A stretch of 64,000 nucleotides of DNA from Sciscionella marina DSM 45152 (GTDB lineage Bacteria; Actinomycetota; Actinomycetes; Mycobacteriales; Pseudonocardiaceae), in contig NZ_KB905381.1 of NCBI RefSeq assembly GCF_000379465.1, positions 372,001 through 436,000 on the forward strand, in the 5' to 3' direction. Positions 1 to 8,079 of the stretch are shown here, one piece after another; the first letter of the stretch is position 1, and the number at the start of each line of letters is the position of its first letter. Below the pieces are notes generated by a model. It was not told the origin of the DNA. It did not search any database and saw only the letters and a list, made by a program, of their open reading frames with translations. The position numbers were made by a program, and so were the translations under genes.

Positions 1-507
1 GGAGTGCGGAACTCGGTGCTCGCCCCGAAAACCCCGGAGCACGGCGTCTATTTCGTGGAACTGCGGCTGGAACGCGCCGGAAAGCTGGTGGACCGCAACG
101 TGTACTGGCGTTCCGCGGACGGCAAGGACACCGTGGACTGGGGTAAGACGCTCGGCAATCCGCAGGCCACGATGACCGGCTACGCCGACCTTTCCGCGCT
201 GCACGACCTGCCGAAGGCGACCGTTTCCGCGCAGGCGCACACCAGGAAGGTCGGGGACGAGCGAGTGACCACGGTGACGCTGAGGAACACCTCGCCCGGT
301 ACCGCTGCGGCCTTCTTCCTGCGCGCCGATCTGCGCGATTCGGCGAACGGATCCGCTGTGCCGCAAGGAATCTGGTCGGGCAACGAGGTGACCCTGTGGC
401 CCGGGCAGAGCCAGCGCATCCAGGTCAGCTACTCCGCGAAGGATCTGCGCGGCAGCCCGGAGATCAGCATCGGCGGGTGGAACACCGTTCCGGTCACCGT
501 GCGATAG
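1..507 (+). CDS. C-terminal part of a glycoside hydrolase family 2 protein (exo-beta-D-glucosaminidase-like), 5' end outside window
   Basis: The frame is open from base 1 to the TAG at 505-507, so the gene starts upstream of the window. The 168 visible residues form the last beta-sandwich domains of CsxA/mannosidase-type GH2 enzymes. Family-typical strings are NVYW near the start, YADLSAL, FFLRADLRD, the V-T-L-W-P-G-Q-S turn and a final GGWN. In the CsxA family these domains follow the catalytic TIM barrel, which is not in the window, so activity and substrate cannot be read here. A chitosan or glucosaminide substrate would fit the ManNAc/GlcNAc-type module 8 kb downstream, but that link is inference. 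No other gene is obviously co-transcribed with it in the window. Confidence 0.75.
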   Translation, partial: GVRNSVLAPKTPEHGVYFVELRLERAGKLVDRNVYWRSADGKDTVDWGKTLGNPQATMTGYADLSALHDLPKATVSAQAHTRKVGDERVTTVTLRNTSPGTAAAFFLRADLRDSANGSAVPQGIWSGNEVTLWPGQSQRIQVSYSAKDLRGSPEISIGGWNTVPVTVR

Positions 508-580
508 CGCCATATCGACGGTGATCCGGTCACTGGGATCCGGCCTTGCCAGCCACCGGAACCTTTTCTACGGTGACTCG

Positions 581-1459
581 ATGCGGTTCACCTACGCCGA
601 GGCCATGACGGACCCGGATTTCCACCTTCCGCTGGCCAAGGCGGCCGAACAGGCAGGGTACGACAGCATCGCGGTCGCGGACAGTATCGGATACCCCGAG
701 CACTCCGACTCGAAGTACCCGTACACTCCGGACGGAGACCGCGGTTTTCTCGAGGACAAGGCGTTCATCGAGACTTTTCTGCTGATCGCCGCGATGGGCG
801 CGGTGACCACACGGCTGCGGTTCACTCCGTTCGTACTGAAACTGCCGATCCGGCCACCGGTGCTGGTCGCCAAGCAGGCGGCCTCGGTGGCGTACCTGAC
901 CGGCAACCGACTCGGTCTCGGGGTCGGGGTATCGCCATGGCCCGAGGACTTCGGGATGATGGGTGTGCCGTTCGCCAAGCGTGGCAAGCGGATGAACGAA
1001 TGCATCGATATCCTGCGCGGGCTGACCGCGGGCGGGTACTTCGAGTTCCATGGTGAGTGTTACGACATTCCCTCGCTCAAGATCTGCCCGGTACCGGCCG
1101 AGTCGGTGCCGGTCCTGATCGGCGGGCATTCCGACGCCGCCTTGCGGCGGGCCGCGATTCGTGGTGACGGCTGGATGCACGCCGGCAGCGATGCCGAGGA
1201 ACTGGATGTGCTGCTCGGCAAGCTTTCCGCCTTTCGTGCGGAGGCCGGACGTGCGGAAGATCCGTTCGAGGTACACGTCATCTCGGCGGATACGTACACC
1301 GTCGACGGCATCAAACGACTCGAGGACAAGGGTGTCACCGACGTCATCGTCGGTTTCCGGATGCCGTATGTCGTGGGCCCCGACACCGAGCCGCTCGACA
1401 AGAAGATCGAACACCTCGAACGGTACGCCGAACGCGTCATCGCCAAAGTCGGCCGATAG
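581..1459 (+). CDS. LLM-class flavin/F420-dependent oxidoreductase
   Basis: A 292-residue luciferase-like TIM-barrel protein. The pattern is typical of F420-dependent actinobacterial members: early strand MRFTYAEA, VADSIGYPEH, then TTRLRFTPFVLKLPIRPP, the GLGVGVSPWPEDF segment and the VLIGGHSDAALRRAA loop near the cofactor phosphate site. Such enzymes transfer hydride between F420H2 or FMNH2 and an organic substrate; the substrate is unknown. ATG 581 was chosen over an in-frame start 60 bases upstream because the homologous fold starts here. TACGGT at 570-575 lies 5 bases before the ATG, which resembles a leaderless promoter. The gene converges on the amidase operon from the other strand and may or may not belong to that pathway. 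Confidence 0.8.
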   Translation: MRFTYAEAMTDPDFHLPLAKAAEQAGYDSIAVADSIGYPEHSDSKYPYTPDGDRGFLEDKAFIETFLLIAAMGAVTTRLRFTPFVLKLPIRPPVLVAKQAASVAYLTGNRLGLGVGVSPWPEDFGMMGVPFAKRGKRMNECIDILRGLTAGGYFEFHGECYDIPSLKICPVPAESVPVLIGGHSDAALRRAAIRGDGWMHAGSDAEELDVLLGKLSAFRAEAGRAEDPFEVHVISADTYTVDGIKRLEDKGVTDVIVGFRMPYVVGPDTEPLDKKIEHLERYAERVIAKVGR

Positions 1460-1489
1460 CTCGGGCCGGTCACCGTGCCCGCCGGGTGA

Positions 1490-2884
1490 TCACGGTTCCG
1501 GATGGCGGTTCCGGACCGGGCTGACCGCTTCCAGCGCGGCACCCGCGCCCAGCACGGTGTTCTCGGTGTACCACGGAGAAACCAGCTGGACCCCGATGGG
1601 CAGTCCGTCGGCCGCGGCGCCGAACGGCAGGGACAGCGCGGGCAGCCCGGTGAGGTTGAACGGGACCGTGGCGCGCATGATGCCGCGCGCGGGCACGGTC
1701 GCCTCGCCCGCCGGGAACCTCGAGCGGGCGTGCGGCGGAGCCGGGACGGGGCACACCGGGCACACCAGCAGGTCGTAGCGTTCGAAATACTCGGCGAACA
1801 GTGCGGCGAGTTCCTCGACCCGTTGCTGTGCGGCGACATAGTCGGCCAGGGGCACTTCGGGGGCCTCGATCGTCCGCTGGATGACCGGATGCAGCTCGGC
1901 CTCCCGGCCCGCGGTGATCCGCCGGAAGTACGGCACGATCTCGGCGGTGAACAGCACCGCGCCCAGCGTCGTGCCGTCGATCTCCGCCAATCCGGGCGGC
2001 GCGGCGGGTTCCACGGCACAGCCCAGCTCGCGCAGTGCCTCGGCCGCGTTCCGCACGGTCGCGGCCACCTCCTCGTCCACCGGACCGAAGGCGGGATCAC
2101 AGGCCCAGCCGACTCGCAGCCCGGACAGCTCCCGCCCGGCCCGCGGCGGGGAATGCCGCACGTAGCCGTCGCGGCCGTCCGGCCCGGCCAGGATCGAGTG
2201 CGCGGTCGCGAGATCCCGCACACTGCGCGCCATCGGTCCGACATGCCAGTAGCGTGCGGGCGCTGAAGGCCAGTGCCCGGTGATCGGAATCCGGCCCCTG
2301 CTCGCCTTCAGCGCCGCGATACCGGTGTCATGGGCGGGACCGCGCACCGAGATCGCCACATCACTGCCGATCCCCAGCGGGGACATTCCGGCGGCGATCG
2401 CGGCCGATTCCCCGCCGCTGGAACCGCCCGGGGTTCGCTCGCCGTTCCACGGATTGTGCGTGCGCCCGAGCAGTGGATTGTCCGTTTCGGTCCAGTAGGA
2501 GAACTCCGGCAGGTTCGTCTTGGCGAGCGGGATCCCACCAGCGGCGCGCAACCGGGCCACCGCGGTCGCGTCCGCCGCGGCCCGGTGCCCGGCGAACAGC
2601 GTGGAGCCGCGGGTACTCGGCGCCCCGGCCACATCGAGCGAATCCTTGACGGTGAACGGAACCCCGTGCAGCGGGCCGAGCACCTCGCCTGCGCCGACCG
2701 CCCGGTCCGCGGTCGCCGCGGCCTCCAGCGCCTGATCGGCGAGTACCGTCACCATCGCGTTGAGCCGCGGGTTCACCGCCTCGATGCGATCCAGATGCGC
2801 CCGCAGCACCTCGACCGCGGAGACCTGTCCCGCGGCGATCAGCCCGGCAAGCGCGGTCGCGTCCTGCCACCGGATGTCCTCCAC
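1490..2884 (-). CDS. Amidase signature family hydrolase
   Basis: A 464-residue amidase signature enzyme hydrolysing a C-N amide bond. The Ser-cisSer-Lys triad is complete: Lys80 in PFTVKDSLD, cis-Ser155 in GGSSGG and nucleophile Ser179 in GSDVAISVR. The spacing equals that of GatA (75 and 24 residues). The two Gly usually before the nucleophile are Ala-Ile here, an uncommon variant. GTG at 2884 is preceded by GGAAGGAG. It is the last gene of a minus-strand cluster with the amidohydrolase (34-base gap), FAD monooxygenase, cupin and HbpS-like genes, so it probably hydrolyses an amide substrate or intermediate of that pathway. No gatC or gatB is adjacent, so it is not read as the tRNA amidotransferase. 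Confidence 0.85.
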   Translation of the reverse strand: MEDIRWQDATALAGLIAAGQVSAVEVLRAHLDRIEAVNPRLNAMVTVLADQALEAAATADRAVGAGEVLGPLHGVPFTVKDSLDVAGAPSTRGSTLFAGHRAAADATAVARLRAAGGIPLAKTNLPEFSYWTETDNPLLGRTHNPWNGERTPGGSSGGESAAIAAGMSPLGIGSDVAISVRGPAHDTGIAALKASRGRIPITGHWPSAPARYWHVGPMARSVRDLATAHSILAGPDGRDGYVRHSPPRAGRELSGLRVGWACDPAFGPVDEEVAATVRNAAEALRELGCAVEPAAPPGLAEIDGTTLGAVLFTAEIVPYFRRITAGREAELHPVIQRTIEAPEVPLADYVAAQQRVEELAALFAEYFERYDLLVCPVCPVPAPPHARSRFPAGEATVPARGIMRATVPFNLTGLPALSLPFGAAADGLPIGVQLVSPWYTENTVLGAGAALEAVSPVRNRHPEP

Positions 2885-2917
2885 CGGCGTGCTCCTTCCG
2901 TCGAACGCGGGATCACG

Positions 2918-3946
2918 TTACAACCGGAAGAGTTTTTCGGCGTTGCCGTGGGTGATCTTGTGTTTTTCCTCGCTGCCCAGCGAGAGCCCGCCGAGGAAGG
3001 ACCGGGTGCCGTCGAGGGTGAGGTACGGGTAGTCGACCGACCAGATCAGCCGGTCGAGGCCGAGGGTCTCCCGGATGAACTCGAAGTGCGCCCGGTGGAA
3101 CATGCCGCTCGGGGTGATCCACACATTGCTGCGATAGATCTCGCTGACCGGTTTTCCGAGGCCGCTGATCGACGTGGGGATGACGTGGTCGAGCCGGTGC
3201 AGGTAGAAGGGCACCAGTTCGCCCCAGTGCCCGCTGATGACCTGCAGCCCGGGGAGCCGTTCGAAGACTCCGGAGAGGATCAGGCGCAGCAGGTGGACAC
3301 CGGCCTCGTGATGCCATCCCCAGCCACCGAGCGAGAACTGGGTGCTGACCTCCTCGGGCAGCCCGGCGTAATAGGCCTGCTGGACCTGCGGAACGGGGTG
3401 GAACGGGTGCAGGTAGAGCGGCACGCCGAGTTCGGTGATCTTCTCGAGCACGGGCCGGTACGCGGGATCGTCGAGGAAGGTGTCCCCGGGGCGCCCGACG
3501 AGCAGCACCCCGCGCAGACCGAGCCCGGTGACCGCGTGCTCGAGTTCCTGGGCAGCCGCGGCGGGGAGTTGCCAGGGCAGCATGGCGAATCCCTGCAGGC
3601 GCTCGGGATTCGCGGCGACCGCCTCGGCGAGCCGCTCGTTCGCGGCGCGGGCGAGCGTGCGTGCCTGCTCCGGCGGAGCGAGCTGGATCGGGGTGCTGTA
3701 GGACACGATCTGCATGTCGATCCGGTGCTGATCCATGTTCGCGATCCGGCCCGCGCCGAGATCGGTGCCCAGCCGGATCGCTTCGCTCATCTCGACCAGG
3801 TTCGGCCGGGTGGGGTCGGGTGGCCCGGACGCGGCTTTCGGCGAGCTCTGCAGGGACATGTAGGGCGCTTCCCGTTCCAGGGACGGCGCGGCCGCCTGCC
3901 CGGTCGCGGGGTCCATCGTGTGTTCCTCGATGCAGATGAGTTTCAT
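2918..3946 (-). CDS. Amidohydrolase 2 family protein (ACMSD / resorcylate-decarboxylase-like)
   Basis: A 342-residue amidohydrolase_2 TIM-barrel protein. The metal-binding N-terminus reads IEEHTMDP (Glu7/8 and His9), the Glu-x-His variant known from gamma-resorcylate and related non-oxidative decarboxylases rather than the His-x-His of hydrolases. Later ligand candidates are the His in LYLHPFHP, the His in ISGHWGE and the Asp in WSVDYPY, all in family order. Likely reaction: decarboxylation or hydrolysis of an aromatic or ring-opened carboxylate. The ATG overlaps the stop of the upstream FAD monooxygenase by 4 bases (ATGA), which indicates translational coupling. The exact substrate cannot be deduced. 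Confidence 0.82.
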   Translation of the reverse strand: MKLICIEEHTMDPATGQAAAPSLEREAPYMSLQSSPKAASGPPDPTRPNLVEMSEAIRLGTDLGAGRIANMDQHRIDMQIVSYSTPIQLAPPEQARTLARAANERLAEAVAANPERLQGFAMLPWQLPAAAAQELEHAVTGLGLRGVLLVGRPGDTFLDDPAYRPVLEKITELGVPLYLHPFHPVPQVQQAYYAGLPEEVSTQFSLGGWGWHHEAGVHLLRLILSGVFERLPGLQVISGHWGELVPFYLHRLDHVIPTSISGLGKPVSEIYRSNVWITPSGMFHRAHFEFIRETLGLDRLIWSVDYPYLTLDGTRSFLGGLSLGSEEKHKITHGNAEKLFRL

Positions 3947-5541
3947 CGGTCTCCTCCGGAATCTGTCGCGCCGCGGACCGTGTCGGGTGGAAGTGCGTCG
4001 CCGCGCCAGGCGACGATGCCGTCCGGGCGGATGAGGACGAGCGCGTGCTCGTAGCGCGCGGCGATGGATTCCTCACCGATATCGATGACCTGCACGGGTA
4101 ATCCCGAACCCGGCAGTGCGGTGGTGCTCACGCTGGTGTCGAAGCGAAGCAAGGTGAATCCGTCCCCGAACAGATCCAGCACGGATCGCCCGTCCGGTAG
4201 CCAGGCATGCGGTGCCCGGTGCCCCGGTCGCGCGCTCGGGGTGTACTCGCTTGCCTCATCGGGTGGTTCCGGGCTGCCGTCATCGAGAATGACCGGCGAG
4301 TCCCGATAGCGGTAGCCGAGCGCCACACCGCGGGAGAACCACTCCTGTTCCAGCTTGCCGCTCAACCGCGTGGCGGCCTGGGCACGTTCCCGTTCTCCCC
4401 CGGCCGAATCCTCGTGGATGTGCTCGTAGCGCATCGGTTGCGACCAGACCGTGTAGTTCGCGCTCGAGTAGGCACCGTTGCGCAGCGCGACCTCGCGGCG
4501 TTCGGCGCTGTAGGCGTCCAGCAGCGTTTCCCCGCCCCAGCCGGGCAACCGGGCAGCCAGTACCCAGCCGAGCCCCGCGGCGTCGAGCAGTCCGGTGTTC
4601 GCGCCGTGCCCACCGGTCGGCGACATGGTATGCGCGCTGTCCCCGGCGAGGAGCACCCGGCCGCTGCGGAAGGCGCGGGCGGTGTACCGGCTGCGCCGCC
4701 AAGGCACCACCTTGAGCAGCTCCCACGGCACGTCCGCGCGCCCGAACGCCCGCTCGAGATGCGCGGCCGGGTCGAGTTCGTCCGGGTTGAGCCTGCTCTC
4801 CGCCCCGATCAGGGTCAGCCGGTAGATCGATCGGCCGTCCATCGCGGTGAGATTGCCCCACACGCCGGTGGTGTCCAGAAACATGTACCGCTCGCCGGGC
4901 CCCATCGGGTGGTAGCGTTCGAAGTCCTCGACCCGGATGGTCAGGCTCACCGAATAGTCGAGATCCTCGCCCTCGAACGGGATCCCCGCCGACCGCCGGA
5001 CCGCGCTGCCCACTCCGTCGGCGCCGACCAGATACCGGGCCCGTATCGTGTCCCGGCTCCCGTCGCGTGCCCGCACGACCGCGGTGACGGCTTCCCGGTC
5101 GTGCTCGGTGATCGCGGTGAACTCGGAACCGAGCCGGAAGTCCACGAGCCCGGTTTTCCCGGCGGCCGCGGCGAGGATCGGGGTGAAGGTGTACTGCGGA
5201 CAGCTGCACAACACCTCGGCGCTGTACTCGGTGCCGCGTTCCCGATACGCCGGTACCGGGTCGCGACCGCACACGAAACCGTTCATCGAGGTGCAGTAGT
5301 AGGTGTCCCGTGGACGCTCCGGTGGGAAACCCGCCTCCGCGACCTGGCGCGCGATCCCCAGCGAGCGGAAGTACTCCATGCTCCGCTCGTTGAGCACCGT
5401 CGCCTTCGGCACGAATTCTCCGGACAGGTCCGGAGACCGGTCGACCACGGTGCTCGGCACGCCGCGCAGGCCGAGATCCAGTGCCAGGGCCAGCCCGACC
5501 GGTCCGCCGCCGATGATCAGGACGGTATTCGCTGCTGTCAT
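3943..5541 (-). CDS. FAD-dependent aromatic monooxygenase (PheA/MhpA-type)
   Basis: A 532-residue group A flavoprotein hydroxylase. The Rossmann fingerprint IIGGGPVGLALALDL is at the N-terminus, the DG-type motif GADGVGSAVRR is mid-protein, and the second FAD motif GDSAHTMSPTGGHGANTG follows. The last ~150 residues resemble the thioredoxin-like C-terminal domain of phenol/resorcinol hydroxylases. It is expected to use NAD(P)H and O2 to hydroxylate a phenolic ring. The start at 5541 lies inside the cupin stop codon (ATGA overlap) and its own stop overlaps the amidohydrolase start the same way, so three genes are tightly coupled. Long reading frames running upstream in this frame are shadows of the cupin gene. 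Confidence 0.87.
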   Translation of the reverse strand: MTAANTVLIIGGGPVGLALALDLGLRGVPSTVVDRSPDLSGEFVPKATVLNERSMEYFRSLGIARQVAEAGFPPERPRDTYYCTSMNGFVCGRDPVPAYRERGTEYSAEVLCSCPQYTFTPILAAAAGKTGLVDFRLGSEFTAITEHDREAVTAVVRARDGSRDTIRARYLVGADGVGSAVRRSAGIPFEGEDLDYSVSLTIRVEDFERYHPMGPGERYMFLDTTGVWGNLTAMDGRSIYRLTLIGAESRLNPDELDPAAHLERAFGRADVPWELLKVVPWRRSRYTARAFRSGRVLLAGDSAHTMSPTGGHGANTGLLDAAGLGWVLAARLPGWGGETLLDAYSAERREVALRNGAYSSANYTVWSQPMRYEHIHEDSAGGERERAQAATRLSGKLEQEWFSRGVALGYRYRDSPVILDDGSPEPPDEASEYTPSARPGHRAPHAWLPDGRSVLDLFGDGFTLLRFDTSVSTTALPGSGLPVQVIDIGEESIAARYEHALVLIRPDGIVAWRGDALPPDTVRGATDSGGDR

Positions 5542-6089
5542 GGTGTCGCTCCGTCCGCCGCTGCCTCGTTTGCTGAGCACATGACGAACAGCGCGGTCGC
5601 CTGCCGACCGGTCCGGTTGCGCCAGGCGTGCCTGGCCGTCAGCTGCACCAGGGTTTCCCCGGGGCACAGGGTGGTTTCCGCGTCGTCGAGCAGCACGGTC
5701 AGTTCGCCGTCGAGGACGATCGCGAAATCCACCGTTCCGGTCGCATGCATGCCCGGGATTTCCTCGTCCCCGGCATAGATTTCGGCGCCGTCCACCGCGG
5801 CGAAGGCGGCGCGCACCTGGTCGCCACCCGCGCCGAGCCAGCGTTCGTCCGGCGGGAACCGGATCAGCTTCGCCGCCAGGCCACGGGGCGGCGGTTCGAT
5901 CCGTGCCCCGCTCATCCTCAGGGCGACATCCCCGCTCGCTGCGGGAAGTTCCGCCAGGCGCAGGAGATCGGTGATCGCACAGATCGCGGTGTCCTGCCCG
6001 ACCGGTATTCGTTCGTCCGTGATCACCGTGGAGCGCCCGGTTTCGTCGCGGCCGGTCACCACCCGCCGCGTGCTGGTCGCCTCCGTCAT
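5538..6089 (-). CDS. Cupin-domain protein
   Basis: A 183-residue protein with one C-terminal cupin barrel. Motif 1 is PGMHATGTVDFAIVLDGE and motif 2 is PGETLVQLTARHAWRN. Only one of the two motif-1 histidines is present, so the metal site is incomplete compared with dioxygenase cupins; this favours an isomerase, binding or regulatory role over ring cleavage. The first ~90 residues resemble the lead-in of the family often encoded next to short-chain or flavin oxidoreductases of aromatic catabolism. It is the second gene of the operon, 20 bases after the HbpS-like gene and overlapping the monooxygenase by 4 bases. Confidence 0.8.
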   Translation of the reverse strand: MTEATSTRRVVTGRDETGRSTVITDERIPVGQDTAICAITDLLRLAELPAASGDVALRMSGARIEPPPRGLAAKLIRFPPDERWLGAGGDQVRAAFAAVDGAEIYAGDEEIPGMHATGTVDFAIVLDGELTVLLDDAETTLCPGETLVQLTARHAWRNRTGRQATALFVMCSANEAAADGATP

Positions 6090-6109
6090 CGGAGCCCTCC
6101 TTTCCGGGG

Positions 6110-6535
6110 TCAGCCGAGTGCGTTCGCCCCGGCCGTGGCGATCCGCTCATCCGCGCTCCAGTGCCCGCCGGAGACACCGATCCCGCCGATCACCCGGCCG
6201 TCGAGGGTCAGCGGCAGCCCGCCGCCGAAGGGCACGAACCGCTCGATCCCGTCCGGCGCGCCCATCGCCAACGGCGCGTCCTGTTGCAGGAACTCGTGCC
6301 ACTGCGCGCTCGGCATGCCGAACCCGGCCGCCGTGTAGGCCTTGTCCTGTGCGATCTGGGTGGCCTGCAGCGCGGCGTCGTCCATCCGCCGGAACGCGAG
6401 CAGGTTCCCGCCCGCGTCCACCACGGCGACCGCCGAGGCCTGTCCGCTGTCCTGCGCGGCCGCGATCGCCGCCGCCACCACGTGCTGTGCCGCCGTGCTG
6501 CTGATGCTCGGTACCTGTCGAACGATCTCGGTCAT
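6110..6535 (-). CDS. GlcG/HbpS family (DUF336) heme-binding-like protein
   Basis: A 141-residue DUF336 protein. Family hallmarks are AAQHVVAAAIAAAQ, VAVVDAGGNLLAFRRMD, AQDKAYTAAGFGMPS and the glycine-rich end GRVIGGIGVSGG. HbpS and GlcG members bind heme or small ligands, and many stand next to oxygenase genes without a proven catalytic role. No signal peptide is visible, so it should act in the cytoplasm. It is the first gene of the minus-strand catabolic operon. The promoter region with a 16-base palindrome (6576-6591) separates it from the divergent marR-like gene. Confidence 0.85.
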   Translation of the reverse strand: MTEIVRQVPSISSTAAQHVVAAAIAAAQDSGQASAVAVVDAGGNLLAFRRMDDAALQATQIAQDKAYTAAGFGMPSAQWHEFLQQDAPLAMGAPDGIERFVPFGGGLPLTLDGRVIGGIGVSGGHWSADERIATAGANALG

Positions 6536-6575
6536 GAATGAGCCCCTTCTGTGTGTTCGCTCGGTGCCTGCAGTT

Positions 6576-6591
6576 TATCAGTAGGCTGATA
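6576..6591. promoter_or_regulatory. Palindromic operator, probable MarR site
   Basis: TATCAG-TAGG-CTGATA is a perfect inverted repeat with 6-base arms, lying between the divergent HbpS-like operon and the MarR-family gene. Size and position fit a MarR dimer site controlling both directions. Binding itself is inferred. Confidence 0.65.
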
Positions 6592-6655
6592 GTTGTCAAT
6601 CTGCTGCCTGTCAGTATTGGGGCGATTTTTCGTGTGCTGATCGCCATGCGGGCGG

Positions 6656-6661
6656 TAAACT
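6656..6661 (+). promoter_or_regulatory. -10 hexamer of a probable leaderless marR transcript
   Basis: TAAACT ends 6 bases before the ATG at 6668 and no Shine-Dalgarno fits in between. The transcript therefore probably starts at or next to the start codon. Confidence 0.5.
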
Positions 6662-6667
6662 GGGCAT

Positions 6668-7126
6668 ATGGCGCATTACACGGCGCGGCTGCTGGCCTAC
6701 ATCAAGCGCGCGGAACAGGCCACGCAACAGGCCAAGGAGCAGGCGTTGCGCGAGTACGGCATCACTCCGGCGCAACAGGCCGCGCTGACCATCATCCAGG
6801 AGTACGACGGCATCAGCTCCGCCGAGCTCGCGCGGCAGTGCCAGGTCACCCCGCAGACCATGAACAGCACCGTGGGGCGCCTGGAGGCCCGCGGGCTGGT
6901 CGACCGCAGCCCGCATCCCATGCACCGCACCCTGATCGAACTGCGGCTCACCCCGGACGGGCGTGAACTGTTCACCCGCGCCGACAAACGGGTCGCCGCC
7001 CTCGACGCCGCCCTCGGCGCCGACCTCAGCGCCGCCGAGCTCGACACCCTCAAGAACCTGCTCACCCGCGTCGCCGAGGCGGCACCGCAGGCCGGGGCGC
7101 GACGGCGGCGCACCAAGAGCTCCTGA
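6668..7126 (+). CDS. MarR-family transcriptional regulator
   Basis: A 152-residue winged-helix regulator. Residues ~30-95 hold the HTH (SSAELARQCQVTPQTMNSTV) and the wing (RSPHPMHRTLIELRLTPDG), followed by the long C-terminal dimerisation helices. MarR proteins usually repress and are released by phenolic or aromatic ligands. Being divergent from the HbpS-cupin-monooxygenase-amidohydrolase-amidase operon, with a palindrome in between, it is the likely repressor of that operon and of itself. The effector is unknown but plausibly the aromatic substrate. A NUDIX gene follows 9 bases later and may be co-transcribed. Confidence 0.88.
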   Translation: MAHYTARLLAYIKRAEQATQQAKEQALREYGITPAQQAALTIIQEYDGISSAELARQCQVTPQTMNSTVGRLEARGLVDRSPHPMHRTLIELRLTPDGRELFTRADKRVAALDAALGADLSAAELDTLKNLLTRVAEAAPQAGARRRRTKSS

Positions 7127-7135
7127 GGAACCGAC

Positions 7136-7567
7136 GTGGCTTCCCTGCCGAATCATTCGGTGAGCGTGTCCGGCATCGTTGTCGACGAACTCGAGCGCGT
7201 GCTCGTCATCCGGCGCGCCGACAACGGACGTTGGGAAGCCCCCGGTGGAATTCTCGAACCGGGGGAGAGCTTCGCGGAAGGGGTGCGCCGCGAAGTCGCC
7301 GAAGAGACCGGGATGGACAGTGCCGTCGGCGAACTCAGCGGCGTCTACAAGAACATGTCCCGCGCGGTCGTCGCGCTCGTCTTCCGGTGCAGCCCGGCCG
7401 GTGCGGCCGTACAGTACACCGAGGAGGCGGCGGAAGTCCGCTGGATGACCCGTGAAGAGGTTCGTGCCCATATGTGCCCGGCCTTCGGCATCCGGGTGCT
7501 CGACGCATTCGAACCGGGAACACAGGTCCGCATTCACGACGGCGTGCATCTCGTATCCGGCCGGTAA
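7136..7567 (+). CDS. NUDIX hydrolase
   Basis: A 143-residue NUDIX protein. The full box GX5EX7REUXEEXGU occupies about residues 38-60 (GILEPGESFAEG, then REVAEETGM), with the catalytic REVAEE helix intact. It hydrolyses a nucleoside diphosphate linked to another moiety. The length fits small housekeeping or MutT-like hydrolases; substrate not determinable. The GTG start lies 9 bases after the MarR stop with CTGAGGAACC as a weak ribosome site, so the two may share a transcript. Confidence 0.85.
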   Translation: MASLPNHSVSVSGIVVDELERVLVIRRADNGRWEAPGGILEPGESFAEGVRREVAEETGMDSAVGELSGVYKNMSRAVVALVFRCSPAGAAVQYTEEAAEVRWMTREEVRAHMCPAFGIRVLDAFEPGTQVRIHDGVHLVSGR

Positions 7568-7827
7568 TGGGCTCACGTGCGCGGCAGGGCCGGCGCGGTG
7601 TCCGTATCTCCTTGTGCCTTCGAGGCCATGGTGTCCGAGGCGATGGCGTCGTCACGGTGGCGCGCCTGCTCGGAAGGGGCGCGAAACGGGAAGCCCCGGT
7701 GCTGTGCGGCGATAATTGGTGCCCCGAGCGCAGCTCGTCTGGCAGCCGCACAATCTTCCCGGGTGCCTGATCGTGAGCGGTATTCGCCTGCCCTATCCTG
7801 CTCGACTACAGGGGCTGTGCGGCGTCC
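7568..7827. other. Non-coding stretch without recognised feature
   Basis: About 260 bases between the NUDIX stop and the rhodanese relic. Short frames occur on both strands but none resembles a known family, has a ribosome site or fits the neighbours. It looks like decayed sequence continuous with the relic that follows. Confidence 0.5.
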
Positions 7828-8030
7828 TCACCGAACGCGCAGGTCTCCGGGGTGAGGGGCCGTCAGGGGGTCCTGGGTGCGGAGGACCGGCCCGTGGTCG
7901 TTCTCGACGGCGTATCCCTCCCTGGCCCAGTACTCGAAGCCGCCGATCATCTCCCTGACCTGGTACCCCAGCGTCGCGAATTCCAGTGCTGCCCGCGTCG
8001 CCGCGGGAATCGATGAGGACGAACTCGCCG
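7828..8030 (-). pseudogene. Remnant of a rhodanese-domain protein gene
   Basis: Read on the minus strand, the 3' half encodes TRAALEFATLGYQVREM followed by GGFEYWAREGYAVEN and a normal C-terminus ending at the stop at 7828-7830. This is the end of single-domain actinobacterial rhodaneses. Just upstream, in another frame (about 7994-8026), EFVLIDSRGDA matches the N-terminal strand of the same fold. The middle of the domain, including the active-site cysteine loop, is missing and the two parts are out of frame. The gene has therefore suffered an internal deletion. No start codon or ribosome site remains; the relic sits directly after the MFS gene stop. Confidence 0.75.
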
Positions 8031-8079
8031 CCGTCGCGCCCGTGCTGCCACCGCGCTGAGCGAAGAAACCGGCGCTCGC

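Noticed and set aside
2273-4054. 593-codon plus-strand frame opposite the amidase and amidohydrolase genes
   Set aside because: It spans two genes and their gap and is typical of GC-rich antisense frames; the minus-strand proteins have intact catalytic residues.
7680-7800. Possible second cobalamin riboswitch (GGGAAGCCCCGGTG segment)
   Set aside because: Only one short stretch resembles the core; the CCGGCGCTGxCCCGC part and the B12 box are missing.
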